Below are positions 35,055-47,972 of a stretch of 64,000 bases of DNA, one piece after another. A program made the translations under genes and the position numbers. The notes below the pieces were generated by a model. The model was given only the letters and a program-made list of their open reading frames with translations, had not been told where the DNA came from and made no database searches. Numbering within the stretch: the first letter of the stretch is position 1; each line of letters begins with the position of its first letter. Origin of the DNA: Gordionus sp. m RMFG-2023 (taxonomy: Eukaryota > Nematomorpha > Gordioida > Chordodea > Parachordodidae); NCBI RefSeq assembly GCF_954871325.1, contig NC_088775.1, positions 87,397,561 through 87,461,560 on the forward strand, written 5' to 3'.

Positions 35055-36329
35055 AATATAAAATTACACTTTTAAGCTGTGTCCAAAATATCAATTTTTT
35101 TTTAAAAAAAATATATAGAATCGGTTTGCGTTTATTTATCCGTCGTGTTAATTTTTTTCAACATTAAATCATTTTTTGAGCGCGTTTTTTTTAATTTAAA
35201 GTTTAGATTTTTTTGAACGAATCATTTAGAAAAAATATAATAATGTGTCATTATAATTAGATTTGTAATGATTGATTACTTGTTTATCTTGGGAGGAAGT
35301 TTCGAATTGGCGCGCTAACACCACTTCGCATTTGAGCAATGTAGTAATAGGGACCCTTGATTAAAATAAAATAAGTATAAAAAAACTAGTTATCTGTAAA
35401 ATCGTAACTTTGGGTTTGGAAGAAAGAAAAAAATATGATGAGATTAAGATCCAGAATTTAATAAATACGTCGAAATATTTATTTAATTTTTCTACCCTTT
35501 TCCATTTAATCACATATATCGTATACCTTTTTTAGCCAAATAGTAATAACCGGAAACCTGCCAAATATCCGATCCGTGTTTGAAAATAAGAAAAATAAAA
35601 ACCACTAGCCTAAAGATTTGACTATTGCTATAATTGATATTGTTTTTTTATTATAGTTTTTATTACGCGTAATAATTTGACCGTGTAACAACGGCGCAAG
35701 CATTTGACTTTGAATCGTATAATTTATAAGACTCCAGGGATGAGTCCTATTTTATTTTATTTTAGAGAATTATTTATCATTTAATATAAAAGGCCGATCT
35801 TGAGGCAACATATGATCATTATTTTACTTACTTAATTTTATTGTCAAATTATAATTTTTTGGCCTTTTTCCTATTACTTTTTGGGTTATGAGTTTATTCG
35901 TGTGGTTAATATTACTGCGCCTATCCAATGATTATATTCGAAATTTACAAACGAATTGTTCAATTCAAAAAAATTCGAATTGAATAATAAAAATTTTTTT
36001 TTAATTATTCGTATATTTTTGAAAATAGTAAATCCATAGAAATTTACAAATATTAAAATTAGCGCCACCGTAATCAAATATTTTATATCAGATTTTGATT
36101 TTTACCTTCAAAGATTATGGATGGAAAAATAAGGATTTACTGGCATTTTTAGGAAAAATTTGATTAAAAATCTGGTTTTAATATTTTCGGATACTTGCGT
36201 TTATTGATATATTTTTTTTATCGTGTCATTAGTGCCTTTTAGTTAAAAATTTTCCCATTAAATGCAAATATGAATTGTGAGATTATACCATCGAAAGGAG
36301 GTGGAATGATGGTCAAATAAAAATTTTGG
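35055..36329. other. AT-rich region, no gene supported
   Basis: The stretch around 35110-35240 (TCATTTTTTGAGCGCGTTTT) resembles 38790-38860 and, inverted, 39040-39080, suggesting a dispersed repeat without clear borders. Frames are short and low-complexity. Confidence 0.35.
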
Positions 36330-36494
36330 CCAAAAGTAAATTACCCAAGCTTATTCATTTTGCCCACATAGGGCTGAAAAGGTTTGGACTTTTTATTGAC
36401 AAAATTTCGAGACTTAGGGTATAAATATTTTGGCTAAGATCTTGATTTAGCCCTATTTTATAAATCGGCCAAATGGGGCTATTTAACAACACTA
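36330..36494 (-). mobile_element. MITE family A, partial copy with inverted core
   Basis: GGGCTGAAAAGGTTTGGAC is the inverse of the family's GTCCAAACCTTT core, and the right end GGGGCTATTTAACAACACTA is a family terminus. The left terminus is eroded. Confidence 0.6.
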
Positions 36495-36736
36495 TAAATT
36501 TACACATAATTATTACATATATTTTAAACGATATTAATAACTTTTGGAGAATTTTTTTTAAAAAAAAAACAAAATATACTTATTCATTGACGAAAGTTGG
36601 TTGGTATTTTTTTATAATAGAAAATATTGAAATTTTTATGACATTGGTTCAAAGATAGATGGTAAATAAAAATCAATATCGGACCGGATCGGTTTTTCAG
36701 TGATATAGGATAGGATCGATCAAAAATTTGTGGATC

Positions 36737-37035
36737 GGCCATGACATAATAATACCTAGACTGACGATGCATTCATTAAAAGTGTACATCAATGAAAACA
36801 GCTGGGGAGGCCATTTTGGTTACCCATATCAAAAAATTTTAAACGAAAGGCCAATTTATTCCTATATCTGACGCAAACTTTTTTGAAGAATTGCCTGATC
36901 GAGATAATAAGAAAGCAAGTTATCAATTTAATAGTAGTTTTTAACATTAGAATAATTACTATATGGATTACCAAAATGGTGGGTCCGGCTGATTCGCATT
37001 CAACGATGCCTTCTAATGCTATGTTATTGAACAAA
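36737..37035 (-). mobile_element. Repeat family B, copy 2 (inverted relative to copy 1)
   Basis: It opens GGCCATGACATAATAATACC and shares with the inverse of 9405-9738 the blocks ACATCAATGAAAACAGCTGG, GGAGGCCATTTTGGTTACCC, GAATTGCCTGATCGAGATAA and GCATTCAACGATGCCTTC. An open frame on the minus strand ends MGNQNGLPSCFH, exactly as in copy 1, although the two copies differ at many bases. Confidence 0.65.
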
Positions 37036-37379
37036 CCTCTTTCTATTACACTAGGTAAATTTATATATATGTATAAAAAATCAGACTTGGTAAACTTATA
37101 AAATCCAAAGCAATAATAAGTATATATAGACCTTTTTGGTTATGCTGAAAACGCCGCCATTTAAGAAAATCACGCCGGCGCACCACAGCCAGAGCAGAAA
37201 TTTCTTTCATATTTTATACCTTTTTATTCTAATAAATGGTCAACATCACTCTTGTAATTTTTTAGTCAATCAGGATTTTGATAAATTTTTATTTTCTACT
37301 ATTTCAAAATCATAATTATATTGACGTCATAAGAGAATTCAATCAATCAAAAATCTAAAGTTCCAAAAGTTACCATAAT

Positions 37380-38585
37380 TTTACATATTTTTAAAATGGA
37401 TGTATCTACATTTAACAATTCTATAAATAATTTTAGTATCCTAACTCTGGATAATAAAAAATCCATAGTTTGGAAATTTTTTGCAAAAGAATTAGAGAAA
37501 TTATTACTGCTCTAAGATATAAAACTGCAGAGGTTGAATTTGAATTCGAGGAATATCAAAGAAAATGTCTAAGTACAATAGATTTAACATCAGACATGTT
37601 AGATCTTGACAGCATTGATCCATACCCGGGTACCCGCTTTCAAATTGGCAATTCCAATGATAATAATAACAATAATTCCACGCATATGAAAACCTTAAAA
37701 TTAAATGTCCCAACATGTTAGCATAGTATATTAATTATGATAGAAAGCATATCTGGATTAAATAAGAATTTAATTAATTATGTTTTGAAAAGAATTGGGA
37801 AGCACTTTCTCAAATTATCAAATTATGAATCTGATCTGGTAGAAGAACTATTAGCATTTCTTTCAAAATTTAAAGAAACTGTCGAATTTCTTTCAGTACA
37901 AAAAGGGCCTACTTTAAACTTGGCGTTACTTTTTAGAAGTGAAATTGAAACACATTTAATAGTAAATGATAGTGATAGTTCTGAAATTATTTCACTTAAA
38001 GAAAATATGCTAAAAAAACCTTGCGTTACGATTTCCGGTTTGTAATCTGCAAGTAATATTATACAAGTATATTCTTTTATTTTTATTTAAAATTATCTAG
38101 GTATTAGCTTCTCTTTTAGATCCAAGATTTTAAAAATTGACAATTGTGTCAAAGTATTTAATAGAGCAAAATTGCTCAGCTTCAGAATTTATAATAAAAC
38201 ATTTTAAACTTATAGAGAATGATGATAATCAGGTAGTAAATATAGCTGATGAGGATGAAGATGAATGATTAAATTCAAGTTATTTGACAAAATTGGCAAA
38301 TACAACAAATATAAATTATGATTCCAAGTTAGATGACTTAGAACAAGAAACACAGTTTTCTTGGAAAACGATATTCACAAGATATGGACGTTCTAAATTT
38401 TTTGAGAGAAAAAAAGAGTGAACTTTAAAATCTTTCCGGGCTCGACAAAAAAATTCTTTGCATTCCGGTGACTAGCACACCTAGTGAAAGAGTTTTCTCT
38501 ACCGCTGGATTGACGTTAAATTCAAGGAGATCATCATTATGTCCCAAAAATTTTAATAAAATAATTATTATATATGATAATTAAA
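37380..38585 (+). pseudogene. hAT transposase remnant of a different subfamily
   Basis: Plus-strand blocks in order: MDVSTFNNSINNFSILTLDN and KSIVWKFFAKELEK near 37396-37500; an acidic segment with EEYQRKCLSTIDLTSDML (37470-37721); a helical segment ESDLVEELLAFLSKFKETVE (37737-38045); VLASLLDPRF at about 38100, just after a probable intron acceptor; and the dimerisation hallmark PVTSTPSERVFSTAGLTLNS with SRRSSLCPKNFNKIIIIYDN at 38460-38580. The blocks are in several frames with stops and much of the catalytic middle is missing. Termini were not identified. Different in sequence from the 33- and 47-kb elements. Confidence 0.7.
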
Positions 38586-39104
38586 AAAATAACGAAATCG
38601 ATTTTGGATATAATAAGTATTCTGTCAAATGAATATAAAAAATGCCGAGATATCTGTGGAATAGTGTATATTTATTTGTTTTTTTTTGAAAAATTAATAA
38701 GCAATTAAAAAAAATTATATTATAAAAAATTTATAACTAGCGGCTAAAAATCAGGTCAAAGTATATATGTAGCGTCAATGTGTTATTATTTTTTTTATTT
38801 CAACTTTAAATTATTTTTTGAAAGCGTTTTTGTTAAATTTTAAAAATCGGATTTTAACTGAAATATCTATCATGTTCGGAATACCTATCTTATGAATTAT
38901 GCACAAATTTTGCTGTTAACCTTTGAGTCATTTATAATTTATATAAAAAAAATATATTAAAAATGTAATATATATTATATCAAGTTAAGAAGTTCGTAAT
39001 TGTCTGAAATTCATAGGATAAGAATAGGTAAAAGATCAGATTTTTAAAAAAACGTGCTCAAAAATTGATTTAAAGTTGACAAAATAACACATAGCCGAAA
39101 ACTC
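38586..39104. other. AT-rich stretch, nothing recognised beyond a dispersed repeat
   Basis: The region around 38790-38860 resembles 35140-35240. No coding potential. Confidence 0.3.
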
Positions 39105-39361
39105 GTCGGTCTAGAATTGGAATGCTCCACTCGACATTTTCAAAAATTTTTGAGTTAGAAGTGGATATTTATTAACTTATTTATTTCTAATATATATATT
39201 AAAAATAAAAACTAGATTTAAAAAAGTATTCATTTTTGGTCAAAGTTATCGTCAAAATTGATCATAAACTTTTTCCTACATTTTATTTTAAACTTTAAAT
39301 GTAGATTTTTTTCCATTTTAAACCTTTGTGCAAGTGGAGCACTACAATTCTAGAGCCGACG
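39105..39361. mobile_element. MITE-like element with CGTCGG...TCTAGAATTG termini
   Basis: The left end CGTCGGTCTAGAATTGGAAT and right end, inverse CGTCGGCTCTAGAATTGTAG, are followed on both sides by TGCTCCACT. 257 bp, AT-rich centre, non-coding. The TIR is about 30 bases with small mismatches; the target duplication is unclear. Confidence 0.65.
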
Positions 39362-40030
39362 ATATATTTATTTAATTTTTTCTAAAAAAATAAAAATCAT
39401 AATATTACTTTTTAGTATTTGGGCTATTATTCGATAAAATATCCAAAAGTGCCTTGAGTTTCACTATCTCCTTTTTTTGATCTATTTTTTTTAGAAAAAT
39501 ATTAAAAAATAATAAATTGAGTTGACAAAATCTTAAAATGAAATGAGCAAAAATCTTTGAAGATGAATAAAAATTAAATTATATTTGGACAAGTCTGGAA
39601 TGTCCACAAAAAATACGATTCGCAAACTTTTTGGAAAAAAAAGTAATAATATAAGCTTTTAAAATAAAAAAATATGTCCAAAATAATATTTAGAAATTTA
39701 ATTTCAATAAGAAATTATTAAAATAATTTCCAATTTAAAAAAAAAGGATTTTTGGACCTACCCTAAAAAAAATAAGGGGGAAAAAATATGATTTTTTAAC
39801 CAATTAAAAAAAAATTTATGCATAAAAATGACAAATGATATGATACTTTATAAAAAATATTTTTTTCTTACAAAGGGAAAGATTTGAAATTTTGAGAAAT
39901 ATTTTACCAAAAATCCCGCTTATAAGATCAATCTCGAAATGATCTTCAAGGATCAAAAATATTTGATTTTATTTGTTAAACCCCAGCCCCCTAATTAAAT
40001 ACTAAAAGACGAAGCATTAAAAGATTTTAC
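39362..40030. other. AT-rich DNA downstream of the MED15-like exon
   Basis: If the gene continues, this is intron sequence of the minus-strand transcript. No further exon is recognised here. Confidence 0.35.
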
Positions 40031-40210
40031 CATCTTCTTTCTCTATTTTAAATATCAATTTTCTCAGTGGTTCTACGTATTTGGAAAGTTGTTTTAGTTT
40101 AGTAGCGTATTCCATATCCTCGAGGGGCATTTTATTATTATCCATAGTGATGGAATTGAAGGGTGACATAGCTCCTCCGCCCATCTGTCTCGCATTTTCG
40201 TTAATATTGG
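40031..40210 (-). CDS. MED15: MED15-like exon: Mediator tail subunit core helix
   Basis: MED15 is a Mediator tail subunit that relays activator signals to RNA polymerase II in the nucleus. This exon encodes ENARQMGGGAMSPFNSI, then a segment ending LSKYVEPLRKLIFKIEKED. That closely follows the animal MED15 pattern 'YLKKLKQLSKYIEPLRRMINKIDKNED', the start of its conserved helical core. Upstream, acceptor TTAACCAACTTAAG precedes base 40210; downstream, donor G|GTAAAATC follows base 40031. The acceptor phase matches the donor at 49623, linking it to the exon cluster at 49.6-50.1 kb. The remainder of the core (RKKDLSKMKSLLDIL in vertebrates) should be in later exons that I could not find, so the gene is incomplete or has diverged exons in this window. 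Confidence 0.78.
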
Positions 40211-40479
40211 CTTAAGTTGGTTAATAAATAAATGATAAAAAAATATATTTTTGACACTCATCAAATTTTGAATGATTGGTAGTAATTTTAAAACCAGGGA
40301 TCCAAACCAAAGCGAATACCGGTTCGGGTAGGTTCATACCTATTATCGCTTCGGTTAGAACCTATAAAAACGAGTTTGAACATTTTTTATTTATACAAAC
40401 TTATATGAATTGAAAAGGAATGACAAAATAATGAAGAAGAATTGGGAACGATCAAAGTAGTGGATAATTAACGGAAAAT

Positions 40480-41060
40480 TTTTGATGAGAATTTGGGGTA
40501 TCTCAGAAATTATGAAGTGGGTATTAAATTAAAGGAGGGCTGTGTGCCGAAATTTTTGTGCGTTGCGATGAATACCGTTTGAGCGGCTAAAAAAGGTGCA
40601 AATTGAGTTAGATCAATGGGTAGAGAAGGGTAACCCCGTTGGTGCCGGTGAAGGCTGGCAGAAAACTCAGATTGTGCGTAGATTTCTGGGTGTCTGAAGT
40701 GGTAATTAAATGAGTTGGATAGAGTTAAAAGGTGGAAAGGAAGGAATTCACAACGGAACAAGTTACGGAAGGGGGTGTAAACCTGGGAGGTTGAGAGGCG
40801 GTCTTGAAGCGTTGAAGGATAATTGAGGAAGGGTTTTTTTAAAGATAATAAAAAAAAGGGTGAATAAATTACCAATTAACAGACACTCTACAGTCAAAGA
40901 TAACATCCGGAGGTACGGTGGAATGACCAAACCAAAGATCAGATATGGATAGGTATGTTCAGCAAAAGTGCAATCTATGAACATGGTTATGCTCAATATA
41001 AGTGCAATCTATGAAGGTGGTTATGTTCAGCATCGAGGCAATCGATATTATTGAGGCGAA
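40480..41060. other. GC-richer segment of unknown origin
   Basis: It is markedly richer in G and C than its flanks. Minus-strand frames at 40510-40875 and 40763-40996 are open but show no domain I know, and the plus strand is also open in places. Near 40950-41040 a ~32-bp unit containing GTGCAATCTATGAA and GGTTATG is repeated two to three times. Probably an old repeat into which the next element inserted; similar composition resumes at 41380-41600. Confidence 0.35.
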
Positions 41061-41380
41061 GAGGATCTGCAACTAGTCATCTGCCTCGGGACTAATTTTT
41101 CAAGCCTGACCAAGCCCTAAAAATAATTTGTCCACCCAGCCCGAATTTACTTTAAATATGGAAAAATTTAATATACAAAAAAAAAATAGCACCTTGTTTC
41201 TTGCGAGAATTTTAAAATATATCAATTTATTTGAAAAAAATGTAATGTTAATATATTTAAAAATTTAAGCCTGGCCCGGCCCAAATTTTTTAAAAAATAT
41301 TAGACCCAACCCAGCCTGAACCGAAATTATATTTAAAAAATTGACCCCGACACAGCCCAAAGGACCATGGCACAAAAAAT
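41061..41380. mobile_element. Degenerate hAT-like MITE (family D style)
   Basis: The subterminal blocks CAAGCCTGACCAAGCCCTAA (left) and GCCTGGCCCGGCCCAAAT, CCCAACCCAGCCTGAACCG (right) match the GGCCCGGCC-rich ends of the 47973-48928 element. Termini are too eroded for exact borders. Confidence 0.5.
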
Positions 41381-42282
41381 GAGGAGACTCACGTAATTAA
41401 AGAGCCAGCAATACTAATATGTTTGTGATGGAGGGCAAGCTCTGGGAAGGAACAATGTAGAAAAAATTATTATCGAAAGTGACCAGAGTAGGTAACCATA
41501 TTATGAGATGGGAGCAAAGGCACTGACCAATGGGGAAGGTGGAAGTGAGACATTTGGATTTCAATTAACGAGGGCTTGATGGATATTCATTTTGTCGTGA
41601 TATATATATATTTATTTTCGATTATCATGAGCAATCATTCTTTCATTTACATTTTTTTTAGTTTTGTAAATAAATGAAAATTTAGCAATCATAAAATTGT
41701 CGGTAAGTGGGAAACATTGTGAGCCATTATTTAATCTATCATTTTTTAAATTTTTTTATGTTAAAAAAAAAATATTATTTTTTAAAAGGAAACAGAAATA
41801 AGTCATAGGGAAGAAAATAATTATTTTTAAGGGTCGGGAATTTTGAAAAATATTTTTTCATATTTTTAATCACTATAATTTCCATTTTTCTTTTAAATCT
41901 TTTTTTAGTCATCTTTTATAAAATTTACCTATCAATTTTTTTTATTAATCTTTGTACTTTTCATAAATTTCCTTATATTTTTGTCATTTTTTATAAAATT
42001 TCCCTAATTTTTTATTAAACTTTGTACTTTTCATAAATTTACTTATATTTTTGTCATTTTTTTAAATTTTTGTTTTTGTTAATTAGATCACTAATTAGTA
42101 AGTTAAATATAAGGGGGGAGGGGAGATAAAGAGTTCCTGTTTAATACCGCATTTTATTTTAAAAATAAGGAGATGTTATAAATTATTGTGTTTGATGTTA
42201 ATGATACTAAATATTCGTAGATTTGACATGATGATTTATATTAAATGAGTATTGATATTGATATTTGAAGAGTATCTATATT
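41381..42282. other. GC-richer flank then AT-rich DNA, no gene supported
   Basis: 41381-41600 resembles 40480-41060 in composition and may be the other half of the same old repeat. After 41610 the sequence is AT-rich with near-duplicate blocks around TTTGTACTTTTCATAAATTT (41950 and 42022). Confidence 0.35.
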
Positions 42283-43990
42283 CCATATTGAGTGGTTAAT
42301 GGAATCGAAGGCTTTGGAGATATCGATGAAAATAATATAAGTATCGGTTATATGGTAACTTTTTCTCTAGTCTAATTTTTAGGGCTGTTATTAGTTCTAT
42401 AGTGTTGCGACCTCTAAAGGAAGCAATGGAGTTATGAGTATTATTATCAATATCTTATAAGTTAAAGATGAAGTTAGTGAGAATTTTATAATATGGAGAG
42501 GTGAGAGTGATACTTCTATAATGGGTATTGAAGATAGGGTTCGAGGTTTTGGGTAGATTAATGATTGCAAATTTACACCAATCAAGGGGGATAATAACTT
42601 TATTCCAAATATAGTTTAAGGTTGAAAATGATAGATCAGTATTAGTATCAGGAAATATTTTTAACATTTCGTTATATGTATGCTTTGTGATTTTATAGTT
42701 TTTCTATAATTGTGATAAAGTCGTTTTTATTTAAGGTCAAAAGGAGGAGTTGTTATAAGTTGATTGTGAAGTTAGTGATTTATGATGAGGAATTTTATTA
42801 TTGAAAATAGATCTGTTATGATCGAAAAAGATATTTAAATGATCTTCAGGGAGTTTTTTTTATTATAAGGCGATCAACTTTCAGATTTTTAATTTTTTTT
42901 ATCATTAGATGAGGTTATAAATTTTAAAGTTTTGAAGGCATATAAGTCATTTGAGTGTTTAAATCTGTGATGTGATTGAGTTTGTTTGTAAGATAATTAC
43001 GTTTATCTTTCCTAATGGATTTTTTAATTTTCGTTTAGTTTGATTTTAACATGTTGTTTTTTTTTCTTTGTTTTTTTTTAAAATATTTTTATTTAGTAAG
43101 GAATTAATTAGATTAGTAGTATTTGAGCTAATCCAATCAGGATAAATTGTTTTGATATTTAAATGGAGGTTAGCCGAGTTCATAATTGAATTATGGATTA
43201 TGTTCCAAGAATTATTAATATTAATTAGTTTAAGGTTATTATGATAATCATTGGCTAGAGATGGAATGTTTAGATTATTGATATTGTAATTTTAATTTGA
43301 TGGTGGAGGTGGTTGTTTTGATTTAGAAATTTCTTAAAACTATAGGTTTAATGAAAAGGTATAGGTCTGTGATCTGATAGGAAGTCTATTTCATTTAGAA
43401 ACAGTAATGTTTTGAATATAGAAATTCATTTTGATACTGGTAAGAAAAAAAAATCCAATTGACTTTTATATGATGAGTTGGGTTTATACAGTATGCAAAA
43501 TAAATATTATTTTTTTGTTTAAAAAAAACTGTTTGTTATTTTAAGATTGAATTTTTTTTTACAAGTTTCAATAACTTGTTTAGCAATGTTATTGGTTTTT
43601 TGGTTCAAAGTAGCAAAACCTATATTATATTGTTGATGTTTTCATTGCCAATTTTCATGTTAAAATCACCACCAATAATAATGAAATGATTTGTATTAGT
43701 TTGTTTAAGATGACTATTAGAGAGGTTGTAAATTTTGGGTAAACAGTGGAATTAGCAGGAGCACAAATATTTATAAGATGTATGTTTTTGCCTTTAGTTT
43801 TTACAGTTATGCAAGCAATTCTGTCATTTATAGGAGTAAAGTTTGTTGTGAATTTTAAAATGTCATAATGAATGATACGCCATTATGGTTATTAGAAGAA
43901 CTTGAAGTAAAGATTGTGTAACCTCTTAGTTTTTTTTCTTATGTTTCTATTAATTAAAGTTTTTCCTGTGTCATTAACATTTAACATAAA
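42283..43990 (-). pseudogene. LINE fragment, minus-strand copy: endonuclease end to reverse transcriptase
   Basis: On the minus strand, from high to low coordinates: HFIIIGGDFNMKIGNENI near 43680-43630, the GDFN motif of an apurinic-type endonuclease; then degraded sequence; then reverse transcriptase blocks MLKIFPDTNTDLSFSTLNY and TSNPIFNTHYRSITLTSPYY (42667-42455); and YIIFIDISKAFDSINHS at 42340-42285, the palm-domain aspartate block. It breaks off there, before the YADD box. Many stops and frame changes show it is dead. It lies head-to-head with a related copy starting at about 43985. Confidence 0.72.
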
Positions 43991-45880
43991 TTGGCAATTA
44001 AAACATCAACAATATCATAGGCTTTGCTGCTCTAAACCAAAATACAAATCAAAATAGTAAAAAGATTATTGAAACCGGTAAGAAATTTAACCTTAGGTTA
44101 TAATTAACACTTTTTTTAAACAAAAAAACAATAATTATTTTACTTATTTCAAACCCAATTCATTATACAAAAGTAAACCAGATTTTTTTCTCACTAGTAT
44201 TAAAATGAATTTTTTTATTCAAAATATTATAATTCTCAATGAGATAGATTTCTTATCAGACCATCGTCCTATTGGTCTACAACTTTTCATTAAACTCTCA
44301 TTATTAAGAAATCTTAATATTGCCAATTCAAAAAAATCTATACCTTCCACACCAAAAAAAAAATATAATATCAATAATTTAAATATCCAAACATTAGCTA
44401 ATAAATATCATTCAAGTCTCAAATCAATCAATAATAACAATTCATGGAACAATATTCAAAATTCCATTATCAATTCTGCGAATCTTCACTTAAATATTAA
44501 AACCATTTACCCTGATTGGCTAAGTCCTCATACTTCCAACCTAATCAACACCCAATAAAAACATAAAAAAACAAACTAGAAAAAAAGAACATATTAAAAC
44601 CACACTTAAAATTATTAAAAAATCAATAAGAAGAGATAAAAGAAATTTTCTTAAAAATAGAATCAATAATATCTCTGAATTTAAACGTAATAACGATCTA
44701 TATAATGCGTTTAAAACATTAAAATTCATCACTTCTTCCAATGATAAAAAAATTAATAACTTGAAAATTCGTAAAATTATTATAAAAAATCCTTTCATCA
44801 ATTAAACATTTTCGATCATTATAGATCACTTTTTAATAATAAATTTCTCTGTCCCTCTTCCTTATCTTCATCTCAACTTATTACTACTCCCCCCTTCCCC
44901 CTCAACAAAAATGATTTTATTAATATTATAAGAAATCTAAAAAAACATAAATCACCTTATGATAATATTCATAATGAAATATTAAAAATATTTCCAAATA
45001 CTATCACCAATATTATCTTTCCTACTTTAAATACTATATGGAATACAACAATCCTACCTACAAATAGGTGTAAATCCACCATTATTAACCTACCTAAATT
45101 CCCAAACCCTTCCTCAATCCATGATTATAGAGGCATCACTCTTTCTTCTCCTTTTTACAAAATATTTACTACATTTATCTTCAATCTTATTTCTAAAGAT
45201 ATTAACAAAAATATTCGCAATTCCATTGTGTCCTTCAGACCAGGGCAAATACTATTGAACTAATTTCTTCACTTAAAATAAGATTGGAGAAAGCACATAT
45301 TTATAAAACCAATACATATATTATTTTTATTGATATTTCAAAAGCCTTCGATTCCATAAAACATCAATACTTTGGAATATCCTCTTTAAATATAATATTA
45401 ACATTCATCTTATCAAAATTATTATGTATATTTATGAAAATAGTTTTGTTAATATTAAACATAATAACTTATCCTCACCTTACTTTAAACTTTTTCTCCT
45501 TCCCTTTTTAATTTATTAATTAGTGATATCATTTATTCTTGCAATTTTCACAATGTTGATTGGCTCTGTTACGCGGACGATATCTGTATTATTACCGAAG
45601 ATTTTAATTTTATACTAATAATATTTTTACGAAAATCTCCTTAGTTCTCCTTCAAATGAATCTTAAAATTAATTTTAATAAAACTAAAATACTCTCTACA
45701 TCCCCCCTAGATCTTAATCTTAAATTTAATAACAATAATATTATTTTTAATAAATCCCTTAATTATTTAGGCATTATTATTGACTATAAAGGCTCAATTA
45801 AACCGGACATATCTTCTAAATTTACTAAAGCTACAAATAATTTTTCATCATTTTTAGAGTATTCATTATTTGAATAATAT
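43985..45880 (+). pseudogene. LINE fragment, plus-strand copy: endonuclease end through reverse transcriptase
   Basis: It begins inside the endonuclease domain (INWQLKHQQYHRLC-like reading of the segment matching the GDFN region of the other copy), then DFLSDHRPIGLQLF (SDH motif of the endonuclease) at about 44240. Next come the reverse transcriptase motifs HDYRGITLSSPFYKIF at about 45120, IIFIDISKAFDSIKHQYF at about 45325 and WLCYADDICII at about 45560, and a final frame with LNYLGIIIDYKGSIKPDI near 45750. Order and spacing match a non-LTR element pol; the clade is not assigned. Multiple stops and frameshifts are present. No poly-A tail or target duplication was found. Confidence 0.75.
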
Positions 45881-46550
45881 TTGTTATACAATATAGCTCA
45901 TTTATATTTAATGATATATATAAAAGGTCATCTAAATTGAATAATTATAGAATAGCATATATATACAAGAATTGAAAATAAAAAGTTACCATTGAGTATA
46001 TATTATGAGGTTTCTTCAAGTTATAAAAATATTTTTAAAGTTTAAAAAGAGATTTCTTTCAGGGATGTAACCCGGACCCTTTTTAAAAGTGGAGGGTCCA
46101 AGGGTTCTAATTGTCATAAAAAATTTTAAAAATAATAATATTTTTTCAAAAAATAATATAAATTTTATTAACTGTTTTGTGGAATCATTTATTTTATCTT
46201 CGCGTTTTTCTTTCAATTTTCTTCCTGGACTTCCATTTTAATTAGAGATTGATATCATAAATTATTTTCTAGTGTAATATTATTTTATTATGTAAATTTA
46301 TTAATATGCTATGTTATAGAAATACGTTGATTATTTTGAAAGTGAATTGTTTTGTAGTACAATAAATAATATTTTAATTTAAATGATAATGATATTGCAC
46401 AACACGTTGGTCCTCAGTTTGTATGATGCTAGAACTATTATTAAGTTTGAAAGATTTCTGTAATGATTTTATTATAGGAGCATGTGAAGTCATTTTGTTG
46501 GAAGATGATTGATGCCAAATAAAGGACCTTACTAGTGTATTAGTTCCTTT

Positions 46551-47339
46551 TAGGGCTGTGCCGATCCACACTTTTTAATCACCGATCCTATATTTTTTGA
46601 TATTGTTTCAAACCCGATCCGATATTTATACTGATTTTTAATCACTCCCGTTTAGACCAAATGTAATTAAGAAATAAATATTTTTTATGCAAAAAATCGA
46701 ATTATGAATTTAATTTAATTTTTTTATTTCTACATTGAAGACTATAATAAAAAAAATATATATTTAATAATATGTCCATTTTATGTTGGTATGAATTATA
46801 AAATTGTAATATTTAATATATAAAATTAATAATATATTAGATTTTTTTAATAAATATGAGAGCCTCCAGATTTTCTGGGAATGAGCTTCTATGATATGGA
46901 CTATCTATATCTCTTGCCGTACTGAAGGTAGACTCAGATGATTACACAAATAACGCATTTTGCAAAATTATCTTTGTCTTTTGTAAAATATTTCCATAAT
47001 TATACCATATTTAAAAAAAATCTTTTATTTAAAGTATAAATAAAAAATATGCCGTTATTTAAAAAGATTTAAAATAAATGAAACTTTGGATGTTTCTTTT
47101 TATTTTTATAAAAAAAACTTTTAAAATACTATAAATCTATTTTAAAAAAGATATAAAATTTAAAAAAAGAAATAAAATTTAAAAAAATTATTTAGAAAAT
47201 ATTATAATAATGTATATTAAATATACATAACATAAAATAAAATAACAAAAAAAAAGAAAAGAAAAGAAAAGTAAAAAGATTGGATCAGTTTTATGACAGG
47301 TATCGGCCCGATCCAATATTTAATATCGGCACAGCCCTA
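46551..47339 (-). mobile_element. hAT element nested in the 46-kb hAT, perfect 8-bp target duplication
   Basis: The terminal inverted repeats TAGGGCTGTGCCGAT are exact. GTTCCTTT is duplicated at 46543-46550 and 47340-47347, and one copy lies in the host transposase codons for VPL. Subterminal CCGATCC motifs flank both ends. On the minus strand near 46850-46950 a remnant reads SESTFSTARDID and FPENLEALIF, a worn hAT dimerisation domain, so this 789-bp element is a deletion derivative of a coding hAT. Confidence 0.9.
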
Positions 47340-47972
47340 GTTCCTTTAAAAATAACAATTTTAAGATTACAACCTGAACAATTAAGTTTATTAGATGCCA
47401 ATTAGATTTAGAAAAATTTAGTCCTTTTTATACGAAATATGAGAAAACATGAAAATTCAAGAGCAACAATATTTGCAAAATAGTGTTGTATACGCTTCTA
47501 TATATTTAGACCCTCGATATCAAGTTTTATTGAGTATTGAGCAAAAACAAATGGCCAAAGACCATCTTAAGGATTTATGGCATAAGTGAAACTCCATTAT
47601 TTACAATATATTGGAGGCTACAACAATACCTAGTGGTTGTAGTGATAATAATAATAATGATAGCAACATTGATGATCCTGAAATTTTACTTTTAGATAAA
47701 GAAAAAAAAATCAAATTATCATCAGATAGAAATCAGGATCAAAAAATGCCTATTACATCTTTAATAGTAAAGTTCTCAGAAGTTAAGATAATAAATAAGG
47801 ATATAAATATTTTAAAATTTTGGAAAGAAAATTCTTCAATATAACCAGAATTATATATCTTATCTAGAATCTTCATGGCTGTACTGGCGATACAATACAA
47901 TAATTTTATAAAGATAACTCTCTATTTTAGGTAAGGGTAGAAAGTGAACTTTTATCTTTGAAATATATATTG

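Noticed and set aside
40510-40996. Minus-strand frames of 121 and 77 codons
   Set aside because: They overlap in different frames, have no recognisable domain, and sit in a GC-richer repeat-like segment that is open on both strands.
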